This document shows positions 54,996-63,963 of a stretch of DNA of 64,000 nucleotides, in pieces. The stretch is from contig NZ_CP050301.1 in assembly GCF_014189505.1 (NCBI RefSeq), positions 2,735,501-2,799,500 of the forward strand, given 5' to 3'. How positions within the stretch are numbered: position 1 is the first letter of the stretch; every line of letters starts with the position of its first letter. A program made the position numbers and the translations under genes. The DNA is from Phyllobacterium sp. 628 (lineage in GTDB: Bacteria; Pseudomonadota; Alphaproteobacteria; Rhizobiales; Rhizobiaceae). The notes beneath the pieces were generated by a model. It searched no databases. It saw nothing but the letters and a program-made list of their open reading frames with translations, and was not told the origin of the DNA.

Positions 54996-56360
54996 ATGTT
55001 TCAGAAAATTCTCATAGCCAACCGCGGCGAAATTGCCCTGCGCGTTCTGCGCGCCTGCAAAGAGCTCGGCATTCAGACCGTCGCGGTCCACTCGACTGCG
55101 GACGCGGACGCCATGCATGTGCGCCTTGCCGATGAAAGCGTTTGTATCGGACCGCCGCCTTCGCGCGACAGCTATCTGAATATTCACCAGATCGTTGCGG
55201 CCTGCGAAATCACCGGCGCCGATGCCATCCATCCCGGCTACGGCTTCCTGTCCGAAAACGCCAAGTTCGCCGAAATCCTTGAAGCCCATGGCATCACCTT
55301 CATTGGACCCACCGCAGCGCATATCCGCACGATGGGCGATAAGATCGAAGCCAAGCGCACTGCAAAACGTCTTGGCATTCCGGTTGTTCCGGGTTCTGAT
55401 GGTGGCGTGACCGATGACAAGGAAGCGGCCCGTATTGCTGCGGAAATCGGCTATCCCGTGATCATCAAAGCTTCGGCCGGTGGTGGCGGACGCGGCATGA
55501 AGGTTGCACTCAGCGAAGAAGAGCTGTCGGTTGCCCTGTCAACTGCCCGCACCGAAGCTGGCGCAGCTTTTGGCGACGATGCTGTTTACATCGAAAAATA
55601 TCTGCAGAAGCCACGTCACATCGAAGTCCAGGTCATGGGCGACGGTATGGGCAAGGCTGTGCATCTGGGTGAACGTGACTGCTCGTTGCAGCGCCGTCAC
55701 CAGAAAGTCTGGGAAGAAGCCAATTCACCGGCACTCAATTCCGACGCCCGCGACCGTATTGGTATGATCTGTGCCAATGCCATGGCCGATATGGGCTATC
55801 GCGGTGCCGGCACGATCGAATTCCTTTACGAAAACGGCGAGTTCTATTTCATCGAGATGAACACCCGCCTGCAGGTCGAGCATCCCGTGACCGAAGCCAT
55901 CACTGGCATCGATCTCGTGCATGAACAGATCCGTGTTGCCTCGGGCGGCGGTCTATCCGTTACGCAGGATGAAATCCGCTTCCATGGTCATGCCATTGAA
56001 TGCCGTATCAACGCGGAAGATCCGCGGACCTTCGCACCTTCGCCCGGCAAGATCACCCATTACCACACCCCCGGCGGCCTCGGCATTCGTGTCGATTCCG
56101 GCGTCTATACCGGCTATAAGATTCCGCCCTATTACGACAGCCTCATCGGCAAGCTGATCGTACATGGCCGCAACCGTGTGGAATGCCTGATGCGCCTGCG
56201 CCGCGCACTGGATGAATTCGTGGTCGATGGCATCAAGACGACGCTGCCGCTGTTTCAGGACCTGATCAACAATCCTGACATTGCCAATGGCGACTATGAC
56301 ATTCACTGGCTGGAAAAATATCTGGCTGGCGACGTGAAAGCTGTCGAAGAAGAGGCATGA
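54996..56360 (+). CDS. accC: Biotin carboxylase subunit of acetyl-CoA carboxylase
   Basis: ATP-dependent carboxylation of biotin on AccB. The 454-residue protein has [12 protein letters not shown] at the N-terminus, the ATP-grasp glycine loop [13 protein letters not shown] (about 159-171), and the catalytic segment [23 protein letters not shown] at 54996 is chosen over GTG at 54993. It is coupled to aat by an ATGA overlap. Confidence 0.96.
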   Translation: MFQKILIANRGEIALRVLRACKELGIQTVAVHSTADADAMHVRLADESVCIGPPPSRDSYLNIHQIVAACEITGADAIHPGYGFLSENAKFAEILEAHGITFIGPTAAHIRTMGDKIEAKRTAKRLGIPVVPGSDGGVTDDKEAARIAAEIGYPVIIKASAGGGGRGMKVALSEEELSVALSTARTEAGAAFGDDAVYIEKYLQKPRHIEVQVMGDGMGKAVHLGERDCSLQRRHQKVWEEANSPALNSDARDRIGMICANAMADMGYRGAGTIEFLYENGEFYFIEMNTRLQVEHPVTEAITGIDLVHEQIRVASGGGLSVTQDEIRFHGHAIECRINAEDPRTFAPSPGKITHYHTPGGLGIRVDSGVYTGYKIPPYYDSLIGKLIVHGRNRVECLMRLRRALDEFVVDGIKTTLPLFQDLINNPDIANGDYDIHWLEKYLAGDVKAVEEEA

Positions 56361-56971
56361 CGGGCAAGGACCCGGCAGAGACCTTCAAAATAGACCCCGA
56401 GCTGTTGCTGCGTGCCTATGCAACCGGGGTCTTTCCCATGGCCGAAGAGGCTGACAACCCGGAAATCTTCTGGGTTCGTCCCGAAAAGCGCGGCATTATT
56501 CCGTTCGAAAATTTTCACGTTTCACACAGCCTGCGCAAAACCATCCGTCAGGGCCGCTTCGATATCCGCTTCGACACGGACTTTGACGGGGTGATCGACG
56601 GTTGCGCCAGTGGCAGCGGCGAGCGTGCCCGCACGTGGATTAATGCCCCGATCCGCGAAGCCTATGGCACATTGTTCGATTACGGCCATTGCCATACGGT
56701 AGAGGCGTGGCAGGACAATATGCTCGTCGGGGGGCTTTACGGCATATCGCTGGGATCGGCTTTTTTTGGCGAGAGCATGTTTTCCCGCCAGCGCGACGCT
56801 TCGAAAGTCTGTCTCGTTCACCTCGTCAGCCACCTGATCGAAAAAGGGTTTACCCTGCTCGATACCCAGTTCACCACCACGCATCTTGAAACATTCGGTG
56901 CGGTGGAAGTGCCCCGGCGGCAGTATCAGAAGATGCTCGAAAACGCACTGGCCCAGCCTGCGCAATTTTAA
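56357..56971 (+). CDS. aat: Leucyl/phenylalanyl-tRNA--protein transferase
   Basis: Adds Leu or Phe from aminoacyl-tRNA to N-terminal Arg or Lys, feeding the N-end rule proteolysis pathway. The 204-residue product contains [43 protein letters not shown] and [26 protein letters not shown], all Aat hallmarks. ATG at 56357 overlaps the accC stop (ATGA). Confidence 0.95.
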   Translation: MTGKDPAETFKIDPELLLRAYATGVFPMAEEADNPEIFWVRPEKRGIIPFENFHVSHSLRKTIRQGRFDIRFDTDFDGVIDGCASGSGERARTWINAPIREAYGTLFDYGHCHTVEAWQDNMLVGGLYGISLGSAFFGESMFSRQRDASKVCLVHLVSHLIEKGFTLLDTQFTTTHLETFGAVEVPRRQYQKMLENALAQPAQF

Positions 56972-57144
56972 AACTGTCAGTAGAGTTTTCCAGCGTCATA
57001 GCCGTCCTGTGATTGTGCTGTATTGTGGGCTCGATCACAGCTGACAATAAGATTGGCGCGGTCAAAAAAATTTCAAACGGTGTCGGTTTGCAGCTTCCCC
57101 AAACGTCCTTGGGGAGCGCCAAACTGGCGACAGAGGAGACTGTT

Positions 57145-57555
57145 ATGAACATCAACGCCTATCTGAACTTCAACGGCCAATGCGAAGAAGCTTTCAACGT
57201 TTATGCTAAAGTGCTGGGAGGCACCATTCAGGCGCTGATCCGCTTCGATGAAGCGCCTGAGGGCGGCCAGATGCCTCCGGAAACTGCCAAGCAGATCATG
57301 CACGTGATGATGACTGTAGGCCAGAACGCCCTGATGGGCTCAGATGCACCGCCGCCCTATTTCGAAAAGCCCCAAGGCATGCACGTCGCCCTGCATCTCG
57401 ACACAGCAGAAGAAGCCGACCGGGTTTTTGCTGCGCTGAGTGATGGCGGCAAAATCACCGCACCCATTGGCGAAACCTCCTGGGCAATTCGGTTCGGCAT
57501 GCTGGTGGACCGGTTCGGTACACCATGGATCATCAACCACGCCAAACCAATGTAA
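57145..57555 (+). CDS. VOC family protein (PhnB-like)
   Basis: A 136-residue vicinal-oxygen-chelate fold protein of the PhnB-like group: MNINAYLNFNGQCEEAFNVY at the start, ALMGSDAPP, and GGKITAPIGETSWAIRFGMLVDRFGTPWIIN near the C-terminus. The start ATG at 57145 has GAGGAGA upstream; the open frame runs further upstream but that part is not conserved-looking. Activity unknown; such proteins are often annotated as demethylase-like without evidence. It separates aat from DUF2155, together with a repeat. Confidence 0.92.
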   Translation: MNINAYLNFNGQCEEAFNVYAKVLGGTIQALIRFDEAPEGGQMPPETAKQIMHVMMTVGQNALMGSDAPPPYFEKPQGMHVALHLDTAEEADRVFAALSDGGKITAPIGETSWAIRFGMLVDRFGTPWIINHAKPM

Positions 57556-57571
57556 TGTTTGGATGATTAAA

Positions 57572-57595
57572 ATCCCGGTGCCTCGGTGCCGGGAT
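57572..57595. terminator. Hairpin after the VOC gene
   Basis: ATCCCGG pairs with CCGGGAT around GTGCCTCGGT-type loop sequence, just after the stop of the VOC gene. The position supports a terminator; the following bases are not U-rich. Confidence 0.6.
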
Positions 57596-57620
57596 CTGGA
57601 TAACACTGTCGCCACATCCT

Positions 57621-57770
57621 TACCCTCCCCCAACGTGGGGAGGGTCGGACCATCAGGTCCGGGGTGGGGGGGAACAACCTAACAATCTCACTCAAGAGCT
57701 TAGTTCCAAACAGCATTACCCCCACCCCGCTGCTGCGCAGCGACCCTCCCCACAGGTGGGAGGGTGGGAG
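57621..57770. repeat. Intergenic inverted repeat, family C
   Basis: ACCCTCCCCCAACGTGGGG...at the left and an inverted CCCTCCCCACAGGTGGGAGGGT at the right flank a C/G-rich core with GGGGTGGGGG and CCCCCACCCC inverted to one another. It looks like a REP/RIME-type element between the VOC gene and DUF2155. Confidence 0.8.
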
Positions 57771-57792
57771 CCAAGTTCTGTTATGTATTTGA

Positions 57793-58230
57793 TCAGCTCT
57801 TAGCGGGCTTTGGCACATCCGAGGACTGCTTGCAGCCCTTGAGCCACACATCATAGACCGGATGTTCAACAGCATTGAGGCCGGGGCTATCGGCAAACAT
57901 CCAGCCGGAGAAAATCTTGCGGATCTTGCGATCAAGCGTGATTTCATCGACCTCAACAAACGTATCGGTTTTAGGAGTTTCCGTATCGGGCCGCGTGTAG
58001 CAGACCCGCGGCGTCAACTGCAGCGCACCGAACTGCACCGTCTCATCGATATAAACGTCAAAGGATGTGATTCGTCCGGTGATCTTATCGAGCCCGGAAA
58101 ACACGGCGATCGGATTGGAAATCTTATCATCGGCCGCATAAGCAGGTGAAAAGACGCCCGCTGCGATTAAACCGGCCGCAAGGATACGTGTTTTGTGCTG
58201 GAAGAGAAAAGACAAGTTGGGACGGATCAT
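57793..58230 (-). CDS. DUF2155 family exported protein
   Basis: A 145-residue protein with a signal peptide (ILAAGLIAAGVFSPAYAAD, ending near residue 32) and the DUF2155 core: ITGRITSFDVYIDETVQFGALQLTPRVCY (about 49-77), IRKIFSGWMFADSPGLNAVEHPVYDVWLKGC. A conserved disulfide between Cys 76 and the Cys near 130 is plausible. The family is restricted mainly to Alphaproteobacteria; its function is unknown. It precedes NDUFA12 in the opposite order of transcription (NDUFA12 upstream). Confidence 0.92.
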   Translation of the reverse strand: MIRPNLSFLFQHKTRILAAGLIAAGVFSPAYAADDKISNPIAVFSGLDKITGRITSFDVYIDETVQFGALQLTPRVCYTRPDTETPKTDTFVEVDEITLDRKIRKIFSGWMFADSPGLNAVEHPVYDVWLKGCKQSSDVPKPAKS

Positions 58231-58314
58231 TTCAATTCCGGTTGTGTTCGGGCTGACGGGACAGTTTCATACCAGCCCGTCGATAATAACCAATTGTGGC
58301 AGAAGAAAATCCGC

Positions 58315-58713
58315 TCAGGATCCCGGTGTCCACGCGTCGTAATCGCCGGTCACCTCAGGACGGTTGTCGCCATGGGCAATCGAGCCTTTCGGACGGTATG
58401 CAGCGGCGGAACCGGTGAGATTCGGCTGATGTGCCTTTTCCCACACATGCGGCTTGTAGTTTTCCTGCGACGGCGCTGTTTCAGCGCGATGATGGATCCA
58501 GCCATGCCAGCCGGCCGGAATAGCGGACGCTTCCGCATAACCCTTGTAGATCACCCAGCGGCGCGTACGGCCTTCGGAATCCAGCGTGCCTTCGTAATAG
58601 ACATTGCCGAACTCATCCTCGCCGACTTTCGTACCCTTGCGCCACGTAAAGAAGCGCGTACCGATCGTCTGACTGTTCCACCAGGTGAAAATCTGTAAAA
58701 GGAGGGTCTTCAT
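58315..58713 (-). CDS. NADH:ubiquinone oxidoreductase subunit NDUFA12-like
   Basis: A 132-residue protein homologous to the accessory complex I subunit NDUFA12 (B17.2). The segments TRFFTWRKGTKVGEDEFGNVYYE, RRWVIYKGYAEASAIPAGWHGWIHH and GSYTRWSPG-like YDAWTPGS are typical. Start MKTLLLQIF at 58713 is favoured over the ten-residue longer frame because AGGA lies six bases upstream. It is likely a complex I assembly or stability subunit at the inner face of the membrane. Confidence 0.93.
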   Translation of the reverse strand: MKTLLLQIFTWWNSQTIGTRFFTWRKGTKVGEDEFGNVYYEGTLDSEGRTRRWVIYKGYAEASAIPAGWHGWIHHRAETAPSQENYKPHVWEKAHQPNLTGSAAAYRPKGSIAHGDNRPEVTGDYDAWTPGS

Positions 58714-58783
58714 AGCAATCCTGCTTCGAACTTTGTCGTTCAACTCATCGGGTTATGGCCGTATCGCCTGGGGATAGCAAGGG

Positions 58784-59272
58784 TCAAGTTGCCGCTGGCC
58801 CTGTGTGAACAACCATTTTGAAACCCGCATGGCTCTTCTTGAAACCCAGCCTTTCATAGAAGCGATGGGCATCGACGCGCTTGGCATTTGACATCAGCTG
58901 GATCAGCCCGACACCGCGCTCCTTGCCCAGTACGATACAATGTTCGATCAGTTTTGCGCCTATCCCCTTGCCGCGCAGGTCGCTGCGGGTCTGCACCGCA
59001 CCAATGGTCATGTTGGTGGTGCCGATGCTCGGCAAGGTGGTGGTGAACGTCAACTGTGCCGTGGCAATCACAGCGCCGCCCACTACACCAACAATCAGGA
59101 TATCACAGTTGCTGGCCTCAATCTGTTCGAAGGCGCGCTCATAGCGTGGCAGAGCTTCCGCTTCGGTCGTATCGCCATGTCCGCCCAGCACATCCTCAGC
59201 GAAAATGGCTATCAGTGCAGGCAAATCCGCCCGCTCGGCGCGGCGGAAAACCGCCTCAGTACCTGATGTCAC
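58784..59272 (-). CDS. GNAT family N-acetyltransferase (gatB-linked, 2)
   Basis: A 162-residue GNAT with the acetyl-CoA loop RGKGIGAKLIEHCI (about 103-116), preceded by TNMTIGAVQTRSDL and followed by RVDAHRFYERLGFKKS. GTG at 59272 is the likely start. It is 34 bases downstream of another GNAT gene, which itself is 3 bases downstream of gatB. Substrate unknown. Confidence 0.9.
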   Translation of the reverse strand: MTSGTEAVFRRAERADLPALIAIFAEDVLGGHGDTTEAEALPRYERAFEQIEASNCDILIVGVVGGAVIATAQLTFTTTLPSIGTTNMTIGAVQTRSDLRGKGIGAKLIEHCIVLGKERGVGLIQLMSNAKRVDAHRFYERLGFKKSHAGFKMVVHTGPAAT

Positions 59273-59306
59273 GGTGCAAGCTCATATCCAGTCAGGGATT
59301 TTTCCA

Positions 59307-59777
59307 TCACCAGCACCGAAATGCCGGAATTGGCTTCCCCCAATTGTCGGTGCGCGCGCCGGTCAGATCGAATCCCCTGCTTTCATAAAAGCGCCGAGCC
59401 TTTTGATTTGACTCGATAACTTCCAGATTGAGCATGTACACGCCGGGGAACGCACTCTCGACTTCCGCCAGCAGCAGCGAACCAACGCCATTGCTCTGCT
59501 TGCCCGGATGGACATAAAGCTGGTGAAGATAAGCCAGCTTGTGATCTTTCTGCGAGGCATAGGCCATGCCGTAAAGATCAGCCCCGTCATCGGCGAGGAT
59601 GAACTCCGAATAGGGCTTTGCCAGCTGCTTTTTCAGCGCATCCAGCGAATGATAGCGGTTGGTGATCGCATTGACCTTTTCGACGCCATAGACGTCGTCA
59701 TAAGTGGCATGCCAGGTCTCTACGAGCAAATCACGGACGGTCTGTAAATCGTCCTTCGTCGCGCTTCGAATCCACAT
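59307..59777 (-). CDS. GNAT family N-acetyltransferase (gatB-linked, 1)
   Basis: A 156-residue GNAT starting at ATG 59777, three bases after the gatB stop. The acetyl-CoA loop is KQSNGVGSLLLAEV (about 93-106), with LNLEVIESNQKARRFYESRGF after it. The immediate adjacency to gatB suggests one transcript. Substrate unknown. The gene starts WIRSATKDDLQTVRDL, a common GNAT N-terminus. Confidence 0.9.
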   Translation of the reverse strand: MWIRSATKDDLQTVRDLLVETWHATYDDVYGVEKVNAITNRYHSLDALKKQLAKPYSEFILADDGADLYGMAYASQKDHKLAYLHQLYVHPGKQSNGVGSLLLAEVESAFPGVYMLNLEVIESNQKARRFYESRGFDLTGARTDNWGKPIPAFRCW

Positions 59778-59780
59778 TCT

Positions 59781-61284
59781 TTAATCGACAATCCCAAGTT
59801 TTGCCTTGACCAGATCACTGACAGCCTGCGGATTTGCCTTGCCACCAGTCGACTTCATCACCTGCCCGACAAACCAGCCGGCCATGGTTGGCTTTGCCTT
59901 CGCCTGTTCGACCTTATCAGGATTCGCGGCAATGACATCATCCACTGCTTTTTCGATCGCGCCCGTATCAGTCACCTGCTTCATGCCGCGCGATTCAACC
60001 AGCTCACGTGGATCGCCGCCTTCGTTCCAGACGAGCTCGAACAGGTCCTTGGCGATCTTGCCGGAAATCGTGCCTTCTTTGATCAGATCGATAATGCCGC
60101 CAAGCTGTACCGGCGAAACGGGCGATTCCTCAATGCCCTTGCCCGCCTTGTTCAGCGCGCCGAGCAGATCGTTGATCACCCAGTTGGCCGCAAGCTTGCC
60201 GTCCCGCCCCTCAGCCACCGCCTCGAAATAATCGGCAATCGCCTTTTCCGTCACCAGAATGGATGCGTCGTACACCGAAAGGCCGAGCGAGGTAACCAGC
60301 CGTGTCTTCTTGTCATCAGGCAGTTCGGGCAGATCGGCGCGCAATTCGTCCACAAAGGACTGCTCGAATTCAAGCGGCAACAGATCCGGGTCAGGGAAAT
60401 AGCGGTAATCATGCGCTTCTTCCTTGCTGCGCATGGAACGTGTTTCGCCCTTCACCGGATCGAACAGTCGTGTTTCCTGATCGATCTTGCCGCCATCTTC
60501 CAGCACCGCAATCTGGCGGCGTGCTTCATAGTCAATCGCCTGACCGACAAAGCGGATGGAGTTGACGTTCTTGATCTCGCAGCGCGTCCCAAATTCACCG
60601 CCCGGCTTGCGCACGGAAACGTTGACGTCGGCGCGCATCGAGCCTTCGTCCATATTGCCGTCGCAGGTGCCGAGATATCGCACGATGGTGCGCATTTTGG
60701 TGAGATATGCCTTGGCTTCATCAGCCGAGCGCATATCCGGCTTGGAGACGATTTCCATCAGCGCCACGCCCGAACGGTTCAGGTCGACATAGGACATGGT
60801 CGGGTTCTGGTCATGCAGCGACTTGCCGGCATCCTGTTCCAGATGCAGCCGTTCGATGCCGATCTCGATGTCTTCGAACTGGCCCTTGTTGTCAGGACCA
60901 ACGGAAATGAGCATCGTACCCTCGCCGACGATCGGCTGCTTGAACTGGGAAATCTGGTAGCCCTGCGGCAAATCCGGATAAAAGTAGTTCTTGCGGTCGA
61001 AAACCGATTTCAGGTTGATCTGCGCCTTGAGACCAAGCCCGGTGCAGAATCGCCTGACGCACGCACCACTCGTTGATGACGGGCAGCATGCCGGGCATAG
61101 CGGCATCGACCAGCGATACATTCTCGTTCGGCTCTGCACCAAAGGTTGTCGAGGCACCGGAGAAGAGTTTCGAATGGGAAGTGACCTGCGCATGAACTTC
61201 CATACCAATGACGATTTCCCAGTCGCCTGTGGCACCGGAAACAAAACGCTTGGGTTCGGGCGTGCGGGTATCAACGAGAGTCAT
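59781..61284 (-). CDS. gatB: Aspartyl/glutamyl-tRNA(Asn/Gln) amidotransferase subunit B, broken by a one-base insertion
   Basis: GatB binds and activates the misacylated tRNA in GatCAB. Two overlapping frames carry it: [14 protein letters not shown]...[11 protein letters not shown] from 61284, and [27 protein letters not shown] to the stop at 59781. The junction is the extra base near 61046 (reverse strand GCG-ATT-C[T]GC-ACC): removing the T restores R-T-G-L-G and a continuous 500-residue protein of the usual GatB length. Hallmarks: [31 protein letters not shown]-terminal GatB/Yqey domain. A sequencing error or a true lesion cannot be told apart here. Confidence 0.95.
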
Positions 61285-61489
61285 ACTGGGCTGCTATTCC
61301 TGGCTAAATTTGTTTGCATACTGGCTAGTCGAAACCGCCCCATGAGGCAAGTGTTTCTCAATCCTGCGCGATAGAGATTAAAGAAAAGCGGCGGCTTAAC
61401 GTGCCTTGATCTCGTTTTCGTCCATCCCCATGATAACGTCGGCCGGACTCAGGTGCTGGGGAGCAGCGGCCAATAACGGAGGACACCCG

Positions 61490-62125
61490 ATGCAGAATAT
61501 CCATGGTCTCGCCATTCCCGAGACACTTGCCGAAGCCACCCGGCCTGAAACCACAGCGCTTGTCGTCTATGACATGCAGATCGGGATATTGCGGCAGATG
61601 AAGGAAGGCCCGGCCATTCTGGAGCGCGTGCTGAAAACCCTCGAAATTGCCCGGTCAGCCGGCATCCGCGTCTTCTTCATGCGGCATATGTCGCTGCCCA
61701 AACGCATGGCAGGCGCCTTTCAATACAGGCAGATGATGGTATGGCAGCGCAAAACATCAGCTGAAGAGGTCGAGCCCTGGTTTTTGCGCGATAGTCCCGG
61801 CTTTGGCCTTGCTCCGGAACTTGCCGTGCGCGATGACGAGGCAATCTTTGACAAGATCACCTTCTCGGCCTTTGAAGGCACACCGCTGGCCATTGCCATG
61901 CGCGATTGCGGCCTGAAGAGCTTTATCATCTGCGGAATTGCCACCGAAATCGGCATCGACCCGACTGTGCGCCATGGCGCCGATCTCGGCCTCATTCCCA
62001 TCGTGGTCACCGATGCCTGCGGCGGCGGCCATCCTGAAGCCGCGGAGCGGTCCATGGCCAACCTGCGGTTTATGGGCGACGCGATGTTCTGTACGGTCGA
62101 GGAATTGGCCGCTGCTGTTCAATAG
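61490..62125 (+). CDS. Isochorismatase-family hydrolase lacking the nucleophilic Cys
   Basis: A 211-residue protein of the isochorismatase fold starting MQNIHGLAIP at 61490 (GGAGGA upstream; longer frame rejected). The acid is in ALVVYDMQIG (about residue 32) and a Lys in FDKITFSAF. Where nicotinamidase-like members have a Cys (TxxCV) this sequence has G (GIATEIGIDPTVRHGADLG), as in true isochorismatases (PhzD-type), which use no Cys. The likely chemistry is hydrolysis without a covalent thiol. Neighbours are gatB (divergent) and a family A repeat. Confidence 0.88.
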   Translation: MQNIHGLAIPETLAEATRPETTALVVYDMQIGILRQMKEGPAILERVLKTLEIARSAGIRVFFMRHMSLPKRMAGAFQYRQMMVWQRKTSAEEVEPWFLRDSPGFGLAPELAVRDDEAIFDKITFSAFEGTPLAIAMRDCGLKSFIICGIATEIGIDPTVRHGADLGLIPIVVTDACGGGHPEAAERSMANLRFMGDAMFCTVEELAAAVQ

Positions 62126-62140
62126 ATCGGAGCATCACCA

Positions 62141-62291
62141 TTGCGCGTGGTTCGACAAGCTCACCATGAGGGAGATGGAGGGCTGCAAAGGTTCGGGAAC
62201 CGTCGCAAAGATCGGTTATTACAGCTCTATGGGAATTACCCCATGCAACCCATCCATCTCCCTCATGGTGAGCTTGTCGAACCACGCGCAA
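62141..62291. repeat. Dispersed intergenic inverted repeat, family A, copy 3
   Basis: TTGCGCGTGGTTCGACAAGC and its inverse (GCTTGTCGAACCACGCGCAA) are the near-perfect arms; the GAGGGAGATGGA/TCCATCTCCCTC parts extend the match to over 35 bases. It lies just after the isochorismatase gene. Confidence 0.88.
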
Positions 62292-62475
62292 TGCCCCTGC
62301 TTAACGCTTCAACCAGTGGCCAGTTCTGGGCACTCTCCAAAAAAAGCCTCATACAATTATCCCGGCTATCCGGTACTTGAAACATCGACGCAAACGGACA
62401 AACTGTCGGCGGTGCGGGCTTAACCGGGGGCAGACAGCAATGTTAACCTGCGTCAATATCAGAGGGGATATTGGG

Positions 62476-63363
62476 ATGATCGATCGCAAGCGGCTTGCTC
62501 TCACCTTGGCCACACTCGGCCTTCTCATGCTTCCCGCAAGAGCATTTCCGGCGGATGCTAGTTGCTCCAGTGTGGACAGCGGCAAATGCACAGTTGATCT
62601 TAAAACCGGCATTCGCATGGCCTATCTCGAGACTGGACCGGCTGATGGCAACGTTGTCATTCTGCTGCACGGGTTGACCGACACGGCACGCTCATGGTCC
62701 TCTGCCATGGCAACGCTGCATGTTTCTGACCCTTCGCTGCATATTTTCGCCCTCGATCAGCGCGGTCACGGGGGAAGCTGGAAAAAAGCCCTTGAGGCTA
62801 AGGGTATCACCAGCCCCGAATCGGTCTGGAACGCCACACCGCATGACGCTGATCCGAACGCCGAAGACTGGATTGCCAAGAACTGGGACGTCGATCCGGC
62901 CGCCGATCCGGCGCTTATCAAGGCTATTGTACCCGAAACCGCCAATGTGAAAATGGGCACATGGATCGGTGCGACCGGCGCTCTGCTTGATTTCGACAAC
63001 ACTTCGCGGCTGGCGGAGTTGGGCGTGCCTGCCCTTGTTATATGGGGTTCGCAGGACAGCATTTTCTATCATGATCCGGATCAGACCGGCATCATCGAAG
63101 CCCTGCGGAAAGCAGCCACCATACACAAAATTCCAATGATCTGGAAACAGTACGGCATCGACCCGTTGCCCAAATCCGGCGCACAGGAAACCGATATCGG
63201 CCACAACGTGCAGTGGGATGCACCGGATCAGGTCGCGGCGGATATTCTCAGCTTCATCAGGACCGGAAAGCCTACACCTGCACTTAGCCGCGCTGTGATA
63301 ACACCAGCGGGTACGACGATCAAAACAGAACCGGCAGGTGCAACAATCATCAGTTTGCCCTGA
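62476..63363 (+). CDS. Secreted alpha/beta-hydrolase-like protein missing the nucleophile elbow
   Basis: A 295-residue protein with a signal peptide (LALTLATLGLLMLPARAFPAD). The fold is recognisable by HGLTDTARSW and ALDQRGHGGSWKK, by WGSQDSIFY (acid) and by IGHNVQWDAP (His), but the stretch that should carry the G-x-S-x-G nucleophile between the DQRGHG loop and the lid is absent, as if about 60-80 residues were deleted in frame. No other frame supplies it. Start MIDRKRLAL at 62476 follows AGAGGGG; a longer frame exists. It may be a non-catalytic relic or a truncated pseudo-enzyme. Confidence 0.75.
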   Translation: MIDRKRLALTLATLGLLMLPARAFPADASCSSVDSGKCTVDLKTGIRMAYLETGPADGNVVILLHGLTDTARSWSSAMATLHVSDPSLHIFALDQRGHGGSWKKALEAKGITSPESVWNATPHDADPNAEDWIAKNWDVDPAADPALIKAIVPETANVKMGTWIGATGALLDFDNTSRLAELGVPALVIWGSQDSIFYHDPDQTGIIEALRKAATIHKIPMIWKQYGIDPLPKSGAQETDIGHNVQWDAPDQVAADILSFIRTGKPTPALSRAVITPAGTTIKTEPAGATIISLP

Positions 63364-63369
63364 TCTGGT

Positions 63370-63963
63370 TCACCCCAGCATCTCCCGCAAAAACATCCGT
63401 TTGAAATTTTCGACCAGCGCATCGCCTTCCGCACGATCAACGGAGATGGCCAAATGCATTGTTGCTTCGCCCAATTGCATGATGAGGAAGCTGGAATTTT
63501 CCAGTTCATCTCTATCTGCGACAGGATCGATACGGGCACGTGCGGCCGCCAGAACCGTGCCATTCATGCGGCTGTCCGCAAGATCGATATCGCGCAGCGC
63601 CTTGTCCGCCTGCGTGCCCGACCAGATGTCCCGCATCACCGGCTCGGCCAGAAACATGGCGTAATAGATGTCAATGAGCTCCGCAAAAGACGACTGTAAT
63701 CCATTCATATCACTGACATTTTGCAAAGCGTCGGCAATACACTCGCGTCCCAGTACATTATAGCGTTCTGCCAGCGTACGGATGATCGAGCCCTTGTCCG
63801 GAAAGTACTGGTAGAGTGAGCCGATCGATATTTCTGCCATCTGCGCCACGTCGCTCATGCGCATGGCATCGCTGCCATTGTCAGCGATCAGTGTCGAGGC
63901 ACAGGTGAGAATACGCTCCACCCTCTCCCTGCTGCGCCGCTGCGTCGGGTCCTTGCGCGGCAT
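63370..63963 (-). CDS. TetR family transcriptional regulator
   Basis: A 197-residue regulator. The N-terminal 50 residues hold the TetR helix-turn-helix (SRERVERILTCASTLIADNG ... MAEISIGSLYQYFPDKGSI), and the C-terminal part is a ligand-binding helical domain, typical length for the family. It converges with the hydrolase gene at 62476, with only 6 bases between stops. Its target may be a gene to the right of the window. Ligand unknown. Confidence 0.93.
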   Translation of the reverse strand: MPRKDPTQRRSRERVERILTCASTLIADNGSDAMRMSDVAQMAEISIGSLYQYFPDKGSIIRTLAERYNVLGRECIADALQNVSDMNGLQSSFAELIDIYYAMFLAEPVMRDIWSGTQADKALRDIDLADSRMNGTVLAAARARIDPVADRDELENSSFLIMQLGEATMHLAISVDRAEGDALVENFKRMFLREMLG

